Below are positions 25,801 through 33,687 of a DNA stretch of 64,000 bases, piece by piece (position 1 is the first letter of the stretch; the number at the start of each line of letters is the position of its first letter). A program made the translations under genes and the position numbers. The stretch is taken from assembly GCA_963804595.1 (NCBI GenBank), contig CAWDQZ010000017.1, forward strand, positions 282,298 to 346,297. Reading direction: 5' to 3'. The DNA comes from DASUPK01 sp963804595 (GTDB lineage: Bacteria; Actinomycetota; Thermoleophilia; Solirubrobacterales; 70-9). The notes under the pieces were generated by a model. It did not search any database. It was given only the letters and a program-made list of their open reading frames with translations, and was not told where the DNA came from.

Positions 25801-26726
25801 CTGGAGGGCTGGATCTCCGGATCCTCGGCCAGCGCGCGCTCCAGCGCCGCCGAGAACGGGATGGGATCCACGTCGAAAGGCTCCGCACCCGACCGGTCGC
25901 TCACGGTCGTGGGGGTCGACAGCCCCTCGACGAGGGGTCGCGCGACGCCGCTGTCGACCGGCGTCACCAGGCCGATCCAGAGCGAGGAGAGCCAGGGCGT
26001 GAGCAGCGGGACGGGCACGCGCGGGCGCGGATTCGTCTTGAGCGCGTACGCCATGCGGTCGAGCATGTCGCCGTAGGAGAGGACATCGGGGCCCCCGATC
26101 TGGACCTCCCGCCCCTCGGACTCGGCGACATCCGGTGCGTGTCCCAGGTAGGCGACGACGTCCTCCACCGCGATCGGCTGCGTCGGCGTCTTGAGCCAGG
26201 CCGGCGCGATCATCGCCGGGAGCCGCTGGACCAGGTAGCGGAGCGTCCGGTAGGACTCGCTTCCCGCGCCCACCACCATCGCCGCCCGGAAGTAGGTCAA
26301 GGGAGGACCCTGTTCCCGCAAGATCTCGGCGGTCTGCGCCCGGCTGCGGAGATGCTTCGACCTCGGCTCATCCCCGAGACCGCCGAGATAGACGACTCGG
26401 CCCACGCCCTCCTGCTTCGCCATCTCCGCAAAGTTCTCCGCGGCCCGCCGCTCCCGCTGCTGGAAGTCGCCGTCCCCGCCGCGACCCATCGAGTGCACGA
26501 GGTAGTAGGCGACCTCGGCCCCCTCGCCGGCGCCGCGGAGCGACTCGGCGTCGAGCACGTCTCCCTCGAAAAGATCGATCCCCTGATCGGCCAGGTCCTT
26601 CGCGCGCTCGCGGTCGCGGACGAGCGCGCGAACGCGCCAGCCGTCCTCGGCGAGTGCGGTCGCGAGCTTCCCTCCGATGAAGCCGGTGGCGCCCGTGACG
26701 AGTGCGGTGCGTGCTCGGGCGTTCAT
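25797..26726 (-). CDS. NAD(P)H-binding NmrA-like atypical SDR
   Basis: 309 residues from ATG 26726, overlapping the CarH-type gene stop by four bases. The Rossmann motif TGATGFIGGKLATAL is at 11-25, and VYLGGLGDEP marks the next strand. The catalytic Tyr-x3-Lys of classical SDRs is absent; TYFRAAMVVGAGS and YLVQRLPAMIAPAWL match the atypical NmrA/complex-I-like branch, which often acts as a redox sensor or on isoprenoids. Middle gene of the operon CarH-type regulator, NmrA-like, unknown protein. Likely light-induced with the regulator. Confidence 0.8.
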   Translation of the reverse strand: MNARARTALVTGATGFIGGKLATALAEDGWRVRALVRDRERAKDLADQGIDLFEGDVLDAESLRGAGEGAEVAYYLVHSMGRGGDGDFQQRERRAAENFAEMAKQEGVGRVVYLGGLGDEPRSKHLRSRAQTAEILREQGPPLTYFRAAMVVGAGSESYRTLRYLVQRLPAMIAPAWLKTPTQPIAVEDVVAYLGHAPDVAESEGREVQIGGPDVLSYGDMLDRMAYALKTNPRPRVPVPLLTPWLSSLWIGLVTPVDSGVARPLVEGLSTPTTVSDRSGAEPFDVDPIPFSAALERALAEDPEIQPSR

Positions 26727-27607
26727 AGCGCCGGCATACCCGCAGCGGCGCTGATCGGATCGGAGTCGAGGGCCCGGGCGCCGAGCCGCCCGGCCATCTC
26801 CGGGTCCGCCCCATCGCCTCCGAGCAGCACCGGCGTGTTCGCGGCCAGGTCCCTGATCTGGTCCGCGACCGCCTCGAACGGCTCCGGCGTCACCCCCGCG
26901 AGCACGACGACTCTCGGGCTGAGCTTCGCCACGGCGTCCGAGATCGTCTCGATCGGCGTGTCGCTGCCGAGCAGAGCGATCCGCCAGCCGCGCTCCCGCA
27001 GGAGCAGGCCGAACGCGATCAGCCCGAGGTCATGCTGCTCGCTGGGCGGGCAGGCGAGCAGCGCGAGCGCTCCGGCTCCGGCGCCCCAGTTCCTGCCGAG
27101 CGCCAGCATCCGGCCGCGCAGGAGCGCGGTCGCGAAGTGCTCCTCCGCGACGGAGACCTCCCCGCTCTCCCAGCGGGCCCCGATCTCATGGAGCACCGGC
27201 AGCAGCACCCGGCTCGCAACGGCGTCGACGGTGTAGCGCGCGATCGCGTCGTCGAGGATCGCGTTCGCGTCCGTCTCGTCGAAGCGGTCCAGAGCGGCGG
27301 CCAGCCGGCCGGCGTGATCGCTCCCCCCCTCGCGAGGGCGGGAGGGCAGCCCCGCGGGTTCTGAGGCGGCGAGCCGGGCGGCCTCGGCGGCCGAGACGCC
27401 CGAGTCGATCAGGGCCTTCATCGCCTTCACCCGCTCCTGGTCGCCCGTCCCGTAGAGCCGAAAGCCACCCGGACTGCGCTCGGGCCGCAGAAGGCCGTAG
27501 CGCCGCTCCCACGCACGGAGCGTGTCGACCCCGACGCCGGTGCGGCGGCTGAGCTCGCCGATCCGGACGAGCGGTCCCTGGTCGGATGGATTTGAGGAGG
27601 TTGACAC
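26723..27607 (-). CDS. carH: CarH-type MerR repressor with B12-binding photoreceptor domain
   Basis: 294 residues from GTG 27607 (no ribosome site; probably leaderless). The N-terminal MerR winged helix is VRIGELSRRTGVGVDTLRAW to about 75. The four-helix cap contains Trp146, nine residues, then Glu156-His157 (WESGEVSVAEEH): the W-x9-EH signature that caps adenosylcobalamin in light-sensing CarH. The Rossmann B12 domain has EQHDLG with His192, the lower cobalt ligand, and LLGSDTPIETI and VLLGGDGADP. The known mechanism is a tetramer that binds DNA in the dark and falls apart when light breaks the Co-C bond. Divergent from the SDR gene, so it probably represses both directions from one control region. 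Confidence 0.88.
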   Translation of the reverse strand: MSTSSNPSDQGPLVRIGELSRRTGVGVDTLRAWERRYGLLRPERSPGGFRLYGTGDQERVKAMKALIDSGVSAAEAARLAASEPAGLPSRPREGGSDHAGRLAAALDRFDETDANAILDDAIARYTVDAVASRVLLPVLHEIGARWESGEVSVAEEHFATALLRGRMLALGRNWGAGAGALALLACPPSEQHDLGLIAFGLLLRERGWRIALLGSDTPIETISDAVAKLSPRVVVLAGVTPEPFEAVADQIRDLAANTPVLLGGDGADPEMAGRLGARALDSDPISAAAGMPAL

Positions 27608-27677
27608 TGGACAGACTCTTGACAGTCCTTAGGCTAGCTGTTAGAACCGCCCCGGTCAACCCTGGACACAATCTTGA
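27601..27677. promoter_or_regulatory. Divergent light-island promoter region with repeated operator-like motif
   Basis: Two direct copies of TGGACA-N3-TCTTGA lie at 27608-27622 and 27663-27677, 55 bp apart. Between them are overlapping divergent promoters. Plus strand: TTGACA (27619-27624), 17 bp, TAGAAC (27642-27647). Minus strand: TTGACC (complement of 27655-27660), 17 bp, TAGCCT. The first copy overlaps the plus-strand -35 and the CarH-type start; the second lies in the SDR leader. Assigning these to the CarH-type protein is inference. CarH operators in other species are also spaced direct repeats, but of a different consensus. Confidence 0.6.
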
Positions 27678-27702
27678 TTACCCCGAGGCAAAGGACAACG
27701 CG

Positions 27703-28686
27703 ATGAACGGCCTGCTCGACCGGGCCCTCGACCTGTCGGTGATCCCCGGCTACTCGCGGCTGGGATATGCGCTGCGAGGACTCCACTGGGGGGACGCCTC
27801 CCATGGCACCCTCAGCCGCCGCGCCGCCCTGGTGACGGGTGGCAGCTCCGGGGTCGGGGAGGCGATCTGCGAGGGCTTCGCGGCCGCCGGCGCCCGGGTG
27901 CACATGCTGGTCAGGAGCCGAGAGCGCGGCGAGGCCGCGGTCTCCCGGATCGCGTCGCGTCTGCCCGGCGCGCGCGAGGCGATCGAGATCGAGGTCTGCG
28001 ACCTCTCCGACCTCTCGCAGGTCCGGCAGTTCGCGGAGGCGTTTCAGGCCCGCGGCGACCGGCTCGACCTGCTGGTCCACAACGCCGGGGTGCTGCCGCA
28101 GGAGCGCACCCGGACCGCCGACGGGATTGAGCTGACCTTCGCCACGAACGTCCTCGGCCCGTTCCTACTCACCTCCCTACTGCTGCCGATGCTGCTCGGG
28201 GACGCGCCGGCGCGGGTGATCACCGTCTCCTCAGGCGGCATGTACACGGCGCGGCTGCACCCGGCCGACCTGCAGCTCGACGACGAGGCCTTCGACGGTG
28301 CCCGCTTCTACGCCCACACGAAGCGGGCGCAGGTGGCCCTCAACCGAACCTGGGCGGAGCGCCTGCCGACCGAGCGGATCGCCTTCCACGCGATGCATCC
28401 CGGCTGGGTCGACACGCCCGGCCTCCGGGCGTCGCTGCCGCGGTTCCGGTGGGTGATGCGCCCACTGCTACGGGACGCGCGCCAGGGCGCCGACACGGTC
28501 GTCTGGCTCGGCACCCAGCCGGTCCTGGAGCCGGCGACCGGCGGCTTCTGGCAGGACCGCGCGCCGCGACCGGAGCACCGGTTCGCCTCGACGCGGGAGA
28601 CCGCCGAGAACAGGGAGCGGCTCTGGCGGGAGTGCGAGCGCCTCTGCACGGCCTCGGAGTCCCCGAGAGCCGCAGCGATCTGCTGA
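27703..28686 (+). CDS. Short-chain dehydrogenase/reductase
   Basis: 327 residues from ATG 27703 with AAAGGA upstream. Cofactor motif TGGSSGVGEAI at 46-56, NAG in LLVHNAGVL, active-site Ser in VITVSSGGMY and Tyr-x3-Lys as FYAHTKRAQ. The chain is longer than a minimal SDR, with an N-terminal extension (LLDRALDLSVIPGYSRLGYA) like membrane-associated retinol-dehydrogenase-type members that act on lipids. First gene of the rightward light operon (SDR, SRPBCC, FAD oxidoreductase, DUF1365) with short or overlapping junctions. Confidence 0.85.
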   Translation: MNGLLDRALDLSVIPGYSRLGYALRGLHWGDASHGTLSRRAALVTGGSSGVGEAICEGFAAAGARVHMLVRSRERGEAAVSRIASRLPGAREAIEIEVCDLSDLSQVRQFAEAFQARGDRLDLLVHNAGVLPQERTRTADGIELTFATNVLGPFLLTSLLLPMLLGDAPARVITVSSGGMYTARLHPADLQLDDEAFDGARFYAHTKRAQVALNRTWAERLPTERIAFHAMHPGWVDTPGLRASLPRFRWVMRPLLRDARQGADTVVWLGTQPVLEPATGGFWQDRAPRPEHRFASTRETAENRERLWRECERLCTASESPRAAAIC

Positions 28687-28709
28687 CCAGCGAAAGAAAG
28701 GAACCCGAG

Positions 28710-29180
28710 ATGGCGAGATACATCGGAACCGTCACCGCACCTCACAGCGCGGAGGAGGTGTGGAACTACCTGGCGGACCTCCGCTCGATCCGGGAGTGGG
28801 ACCCCAGCGTCGACTCGGTCGAGCTCGCCGGCGGCGAGCCCCGCGCCGAGGGCGCGAGGTACGAGGTGGAGGTCAGGTTCCGCGGCAGGAGCATCACGCT
28901 GCCGTACCGGATCGTCGAGGTGGATCCGCCCCATCGAGTGGTCTTCGCCGCCGAGACCGAGGAGGTGTCCGTCCGCGACGAGGCCCGTATCGATCCCGTC
29001 GGCGAGGGCGCCAGCAGGGTGACCTGGGACGCCGACCTGAGGCTTCGCGGGATCAGACGCCTGTTCGACCTTCCCCTGCGGGGATTCTTCAACCGCCTCG
29101 GGGAGGACGCGAGGAAGGGGCTGGGTGAACGGCTTCGCAAGCCGGTGCTCGGCGGGTCGGTGTTCCAGGTGCCCGGATGA
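28710..29180 (+). CDS. SRPBCC/polyketide-cyclase-like protein
   Basis: 156 residues from ATG 28710 with AAAGGAA upstream. The START-like fold is evident: APHSAEEVWNYLADLRSIRE, LPYRIVEVDPPHRVVF and a long terminal helix (FNRLGEDARKGLGERL). Proteins of this type bind or modify lipids and other hydrophobic ligands; no catalytic residues can be named. It sits 23 bp after the SDR gene and overlaps the FAD-oxidoreductase start by four bases, so its ligand is probably a substrate of this pathway. A longer open frame running upstream is only an overlap with SDR coding sequence. Confidence 0.8.
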   Translation: MARYIGTVTAPHSAEEVWNYLADLRSIREWDPSVDSVELAGGEPRAEGARYEVEVRFRGRSITLPYRIVEVDPPHRVVFAAETEEVSVRDEARIDPVGEGASRVTWDADLRLRGIRRLFDLPLRGFFNRLGEDARKGLGERLRKPVLGGSVFQVPG

Positions 29181-30520
29181 GGGCGATCGGCGGGCAGAGG
29201 CGGATCGCCGTCGTCGGGGCCGGCGTCTCCGGGCTCGTCGCGGCCGCGGAGCTCCACCGCGCGGGCCATGACGTCCAGGTGTTCGAGGCGGGGAGCTACC
29301 CCGGCGGCCACACCAACACGATCGACGTCGAAGGGCCTGCCGAGCGACTGGCCGTCGACACCGGCTTCATCGTCTTCAACGAGCTCAACTACCCGAACTT
29401 CGAGCGGATGCTCGCGGAGCTCGGGGTCGCCTCGCTGCCGACCGACATGAGCTTCTCCGTCTCGGACGGGCGCGGAGGGTTCGAGTGGGCGACGACCGGG
29501 CCGCGAGGCCTCTTCGCCCGGCCGGCCCACGCGCTCGACCCGCGCTTCCACCGCATGCTGCGCGACCTCATCCGCTTCAACCGCGAGGCCCGGAAACTGG
29601 TCGGGAACGGTGGCCGCGGGCCGTCGCTGCGCCGCTTCCTCTCCGACGGCGGCTACTCGGAGTACTTCGTCGAACGGCTGCTGGTCCCGCAGGCATCGGC
29701 GGTGTGGTCCGCCGACCCGGCCCAGATGTGGAGCTTCCCCGCCGGGTTCCTGGCGGAGTTCTTCGACAACCACAGGGTCCTCCGGCTGCGGGACAGGCCG
29801 TCCTGGCGCTCGATCGCCGGAGGTTCTCGGTGCTACGTCGATGCGCTGATCGCTCCGTTCCGGGACCGCGTCCATCTGCGCACTCCGGTGCGGCGGATCC
29901 ACCGCTGCCCCGGTGAGGTGGTCGTCGTCCTCGATGACTCCTCCACCGTCTTCGACGAAGTCGTGCTCGCGGTCCACTCGGACCTCGCCCTGCGCATGCT
30001 CGCCGACCCGAGCCGGGCCGAGTCCGAGGTCCTGGGAGCGATTCCCTACCAGCGGAACGATGCCGTGCTGCACACCGACGGGAGCCTGATGCCGCAGCGC
30101 CGCAGCGCCTGGGCGAGCTGGAACTACCACCTGCTCGACCGGCCCACCGGACGGACGACCGTGACCTATCACATGAACCGACTGCAGTCGCTCCGCACCG
30201 ACCGGGACTTCTTCGTCACCCTGAACTCGACGGAGGCGATCGATCCGGACGCGGTCATCCGCACGATCGACTACGCCCATCCGGTCTTCACGCCAGAGGG
30301 AGTGGCTGCCCAGCGTCGCTGGTCTCTGATCTCGGGGGAGTGCCGGACGCACTACTGCGGCGCCTACTGGCGCTGGGGTTTCCACGAGGACGGCGTCTGG
30401 TCGGCGCTGCGGGTCGCCGAGCAGCTCGGCGGGCGCGGCCCACTGGCGCAACCGGCCGAGCTGCCTTCGGGCGCGGACCTCGTCGAGCCGGCACCGGAGG
30501 AACTGGCGGTGGCAGCATGA
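29177..30520 (+). CDS. FAD-dependent amine-oxidase-fold oxidoreductase of the DUF1365 cluster
   Basis: 447 residues. FAD motif IAVVGAGVSGLVAAAEL at 10-26, then FEAGSYPGGHTNTI and the family block DTGFIVFNELNYPNFERML. The latter identifies the NAD/FAD-binding protein that travels with DUF1365 and, in many bacteria, with a cyclopropane-fatty-acid-type methyltransferase. Related flavoproteins in Rhodobacter take part in furan fatty acid synthesis, so modification of membrane acyl chains against light and singlet oxygen is a fair guess. Starts and ends in four-base ATGA overlaps with its neighbours. The cytoplasmic protein probably acts at the membrane surface. Confidence 0.85.
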   Translation: MRAIGGQRRIAVVGAGVSGLVAAAELHRAGHDVQVFEAGSYPGGHTNTIDVEGPAERLAVDTGFIVFNELNYPNFERMLAELGVASLPTDMSFSVSDGRGGFEWATTGPRGLFARPAHALDPRFHRMLRDLIRFNREARKLVGNGGRGPSLRRFLSDGGYSEYFVERLLVPQASAVWSADPAQMWSFPAGFLAEFFDNHRVLRLRDRPSWRSIAGGSRCYVDALIAPFRDRVHLRTPVRRIHRCPGEVVVVLDDSSTVFDEVVLAVHSDLALRMLADPSRAESEVLGAIPYQRNDAVLHTDGSLMPQRRSAWASWNYHLLDRPTGRTTVTYHMNRLQSLRTDRDFFVTLNSTEAIDPDAVIRTIDYAHPVFTPEGVAAQRRWSLISGECRTHYCGAYWRWGFHEDGVWSALRVAEQLGGRGPLAQPAELPSGADLVEPAPEELAVAA

Positions 30521-31275
30521 CGGCCTCCGCCGTCTACGAGGGCTTGGTGACGCATCGCCGATCCGGGACGGTCCCTGACGCCTTCCGCTACCGCGTCTTC
30601 ATGCCGCTCTTCGATCTCGAGGAGCTGCCCGGCCTCCTCGACCGGATCCCGCTGTGGTCCGCGCGCCGCTTAGCGCCGGCGCGCTTCCACGAGGGTGACT
30701 ATCTTCCGGGCGACGGGGGGTCGCTGACGGAACGAGCCCGGGACCTGGCTCAGTCTCGCCTGGGGCGGCGGCCAGCTGGGCCGATCCGGCTGCTGGCGAA
30801 CCCCCGCTACCTGGGCGTCGGCTTCAACCCGGTCTCATTCCTTTTCCTGCACAGGCCGGACGGCCGCATTGACAGCGTGATCGCCGAGGTCACCAACACG
30901 CCCTGGGGCGAGCGAACGGCGTACGTCCTCGACGCCGGCACCGGGGGGGCCGGCGGCCGAGTAACCGCCCGGTTCCGAAAGCGAATGCACGTCTCCCCCT
31001 TCCAGCCGATGGACCAGATCTATGAGATCTCCATCACCGCCCCGAGCGAGCGGCTCAGCGTCGCGATCCGCAGCATCGAGGCAGGCCGCGAGGTCTTCGT
31101 CGCCCGCATGGGCCTACGTCGCTCGGAGCTGACTCCCGGTCGACTGCTCGGGCTCCTCCTCCGCTACCCGCCGATGACCCTCGCGACCCTTGCGCGGATC
31201 TACGCAAACGCGCTGCGACTCAAACTGCGACGGGCCCTGGTTCATCCCCACCCGGAGCTCAGCGGATCGTCGTAG
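30517..31275 (+). CDS. DUF1365 family protein
   Basis: 252 residues from ATG 30517, overlapping the upstream stop. Recognised by YEGLVTHRRSGTVPDAFRYR at the start, FHEGDYLPGDGGSL, LLANPRYLGVGFNPVSFLF and MHVSPFQPMDQIYEI. The family has no settled function but is nearly always next to the preceding flavoprotein and under light or singlet-oxygen control. The usual third partner, a Cfa-like SAM methyltransferase, is not found here or elsewhere in the window. Last gene of the light operon; 32 bp later a separate oxidoreductase begins. Confidence 0.88.
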   Translation: MTASAVYEGLVTHRRSGTVPDAFRYRVFMPLFDLEELPGLLDRIPLWSARRLAPARFHEGDYLPGDGGSLTERARDLAQSRLGRRPAGPIRLLANPRYLGVGFNPVSFLFLHRPDGRIDSVIAEVTNTPWGERTAYVLDAGTGGAGGRVTARFRKRMHVSPFQPMDQIYEISITAPSERLSVAIRSIEAGREVFVARMGLRRSELTPGRLLGLLLRYPPMTLATLARIYANALRLKLRRALVHPHPELSGSS

Positions 31276-31307
31276 GCAGCCGAGTCGCGCTTTCATACGG
31301 CCGGCAC

Positions 31308-32708
31308 ATGGAGCACACGACGACCGGCTACTGGCTCGAGGAGGCGGGCGACCGCCAGCCACTGCCCGCGGCCGAGGGGGAGCTGAGCTGCGACATCCTC
31401 GTCGTCGGGGGCGGCTACACGGGCATGTGGGCGGCCTGGCAGCTCTCGCAACTGGAGCCGGAGGCGAGCGTCGTCCTCGTCGAGGCCGATCGCTGCGGGC
31501 GCGGTCCGAGCGGGCGAAACGGCGGCTTCGCCAACGCCATGTGGTTCAGCGCCCATACCCTGCGCCAGCGCTTCGGGGCGGTGGCGACGGCGAACGTGAC
31601 GCAAGCGGCGCAGGAAGCGGTGGACGGAATCGGCCGCTTCTGCTCGGAGCAGGAGGTCGACGCCTGGTGGCGGCAGAGCGGGTACCTGCAGGTCTCGACG
31701 GCGCCGGCGCAGGATGGGGTCTGGAGCGAGGCGGCGGAGGTCTGCCGGGAGATCGGCGAGGGCCACGCGGTCGTGGAGCTGAGCGCCGATCAGGTGCGGC
31801 GGCGCTGCCGCTCGCCGCGTTTCCGCGCCGGCGCGTTTTATCCCGGCGCGGCCACCGTCCAGCCGGCGCGGCTGGCATTGGGCCTTCGGGAGCGGCTCGC
31901 GGAACAGCCGGGCGTCCGGGTCTTCGAGCGCTCCCCGCTCCGACGCCTGCGCTCGGGGTCGTGGGGCTGCCTGGCCGAGACCCCGGCTGCCCGGATCCGC
32001 TCCGGCTCCTGCATCCTTGCGCTCGGTCCTGCATCCGGCTCCGTCGGCTCGCCGCTGCGGGGGCGTCTGACCGTGACCTCGAGCCACATCGTTCTGACCG
32101 AGCCGATCCCGGACCTACTGGATCAGATCGGCTGGACCGGCGGCGAATGCATCACCGATGGCCGGGCGATGGTCCACTACATGCGGACCACTGCGGACGG
32201 CCGCATCGCCTTCGGCTGGGGTGGCGGTCGGATCGCTTATGGCGCCCGGCTCGGAGGCCGGACGGAGCTCGATGGGGGAATCGTCGAGCAGGTGTCGGCC
32301 CACCTCCGCTCCTTCTTCCCCGGGTTGGAGGGCCGCCGGATCACCCACGCCTGGGGCGGCCCGATCGACGTCTCGCCGAGCCACCTGCCGGTGGTCGTCC
32401 CGGTCCGCTCGGACCCGGTGTACGCGGTCTTCGGCTACACGGGCAACGGCGTCGGGCCCTCGCCGATGATGGGCCGGATCGCGGCCTCTCTGGCGCTCGA
32501 CCGCCGTGATGACCACTCACGGCTGGCCCTGGTGGACCCGGACCCTCGGCGCGTGCCGACGGGCCTCGCGTCCTGGCTCGGCGGCAACGCGATCCGCGCC
32601 GGGCTCGTGACGAAGGAGGCCGCCGAGGAGAACGGCGCCGTCGCGGACCCACTCAGCAGGGCGCTGGCCGCCACCCCCGAGCGCCTCGGTTTTCACATCG
32701 GGCGCTGA
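31308..32708 (+). CDS. FAD-dependent DAO-family oxidoreductase
   Basis: 466 residues from ATG 31308. After a 27-residue lead it has the FAD motif ILVVGGGYTGMWAAWQL, then GRGPSGRNGGFANAMW, typical of the DadA/glycine-oxidase/PuuB group, and the C-terminal GYTGNGVGPSPMMGR that closes over the flavin. Substrate probably a primary or secondary amine or amino acid. It follows the light operon in the same direction after 32 bp; whether it belongs to that transcript is unclear. No membrane segment. Confidence 0.85.
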   Translation: MEHTTTGYWLEEAGDRQPLPAAEGELSCDILVVGGGYTGMWAAWQLSQLEPEASVVLVEADRCGRGPSGRNGGFANAMWFSAHTLRQRFGAVATANVTQAAQEAVDGIGRFCSEQEVDAWWRQSGYLQVSTAPAQDGVWSEAAEVCREIGEGHAVVELSADQVRRRCRSPRFRAGAFYPGAATVQPARLALGLRERLAEQPGVRVFERSPLRRLRSGSWGCLAETPAARIRSGSCILALGPASGSVGSPLRGRLTVTSSHIVLTEPIPDLLDQIGWTGGECITDGRAMVHYMRTTADGRIAFGWGGGRIAYGARLGGRTELDGGIVEQVSAHLRSFFPGLEGRRITHAWGGPIDVSPSHLPVVVPVRSDPVYAVFGYTGNGVGPSPMMGRIAASLALDRRDDHSRLALVDPDPRRVPTGLASWLGGNAIRAGLVTKEAAEENGAVADPLSRALAATPERLGFHIGR

Positions 32709-32727
32709 CGCCGCGCGCCCAGCCGCC

Positions 32728-33465
32728 TCAGTCCGGGTACTCGTCCTTCCGCCAGGCTCGCGGCTCCTCGGGTTGCTCCTTAGGAGTGCGGTTCATGAGG
32801 AAGGAGTGGTAGGGCGCCACGAAGGGGTCGGGCGCCATCACCTGGTACGTGAGGTAGACCGTCCCGTTGTCGCGAGCGAAGGCGATGAAGCCGGGGCCCT
32901 CGCGCAGCCCGTCCTTAAGGTCGGCGCCGACCATCTCTCCCCACTCCTGTAGCCAGCCTGGCGGGTCGTCGATCATCTCCCTGACCTCGGGAATCTCCTG
33001 AGCCTGCTCCTCGGTCATCGCGAGACCGAAATCGAAGGGGAAATCCGTCTCGTAGGTCGAGACATACGGAAAGCTCCACCCCATCCGTTCCTTGTAGGCG
33101 CTGAGCCGGTCGATCGGCGCCCGCGAGAAGCACATCAGGGTGACGTCGCGGTGATTCATGTGGACCACCGAGGCGCTCAGCTCGTCCCCCAGGTTCGAGC
33201 AGCCGGGGCAGGCGCCGATCTCGTAGTCGGGTCCGTACATGATGTTGTAGGCGAGCAGCTGGGAGCGCCCGTCGAAGAGCTCGGCGAGGCTCTTCCTGCC
33301 GTCCTCCGTGTCGAACTCGTACTCCTTCTCGACCGGAACCCAGGGAAGCGCTCGCCGCTTCTCCGCGATCTCCTTGTTCCGCTCCGCCTGCTCGGTCTCG
33401 AGCTTCGCGAGCTCGGACCGGGCGGCCTGCCATTCCTCGCGCGTTCCCGTCGTGTGCTCAGGCAT
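32728..33465 (-). CDS. DUF899 thioredoxin-like protein
   Basis: 245 residues. The DUF899 pattern is clear: KRRALPWVPVEKEYEF, LAELFDGRSQLLAYNIMYGP, then EIGACPGCSNLGDEL with a CxxC-like pair in the position of a thioredoxin motif, GWSFPYVSTYETDFPFDFG and the C-terminal YHSFLMNRTPKEQPE. Members are predicted thiol oxidoreductases of unknown partner. The gene is convergent with the DAO gene and divergent from the DAHP synthase. A helix-rich, charged N-terminus (EEWQAARSELAKLETEQAER) is normal for the family. Confidence 0.85.
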   Translation of the reverse strand: MPEHTTGTREEWQAARSELAKLETEQAERNKEIAEKRRALPWVPVEKEYEFDTEDGRKSLAELFDGRSQLLAYNIMYGPDYEIGACPGCSNLGDELSASVVHMNHRDVTLMCFSRAPIDRLSAYKERMGWSFPYVSTYETDFPFDFGLAMTEEQAQEIPEVREMIDDPPGWLQEWGEMVGADLKDGLREGPGFIAFARDNGTVYLTYQVMAPDPFVAPYHSFLMNRTPKEQPEEPRAWRKDEYPD

Positions 33466-33527
33466 CTAGGTTCCTCCTGTCGGTCGGGTACGTAAGACGA
33501 GACTCGAGGCAGCGAGAAAACTAATCG

Positions 33528-33663
33528 TCAGTTCAGCAGACCCGCCTCGCCGGCCCTGATGCTCGCCTCGACGCGCGAGCGGCAATCGAACTTGGAGAGG
33601 ATGTTCCGCACGTGCATATCGACGGTGCGCGGGCTGAGGAAGAGCTGCCCCGCTATTCGACCT
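33528..33663 (-). pseudogene. LuxR-type HTH remnant
   Basis: About 45 codons ending in TGA read IAGQLFLSPRTVDMHVRNIL, then SKFDCRSRVEASIRAGEAGL: the last two thirds of a LuxR/GerE DNA-binding domain including the recognition helix. Upstream the similarity stops at about 33663, just before the DAHP synthase start, and no sensor or receiver domain exists. This is the tail of a lost regulator. An open frame continues to 33791 but only with sequence complementary to the aroG-type gene. Confidence 0.7.
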
Positions 33664-33687
33664 CGCGGGCAGCCTAGTCTTCGGCTC

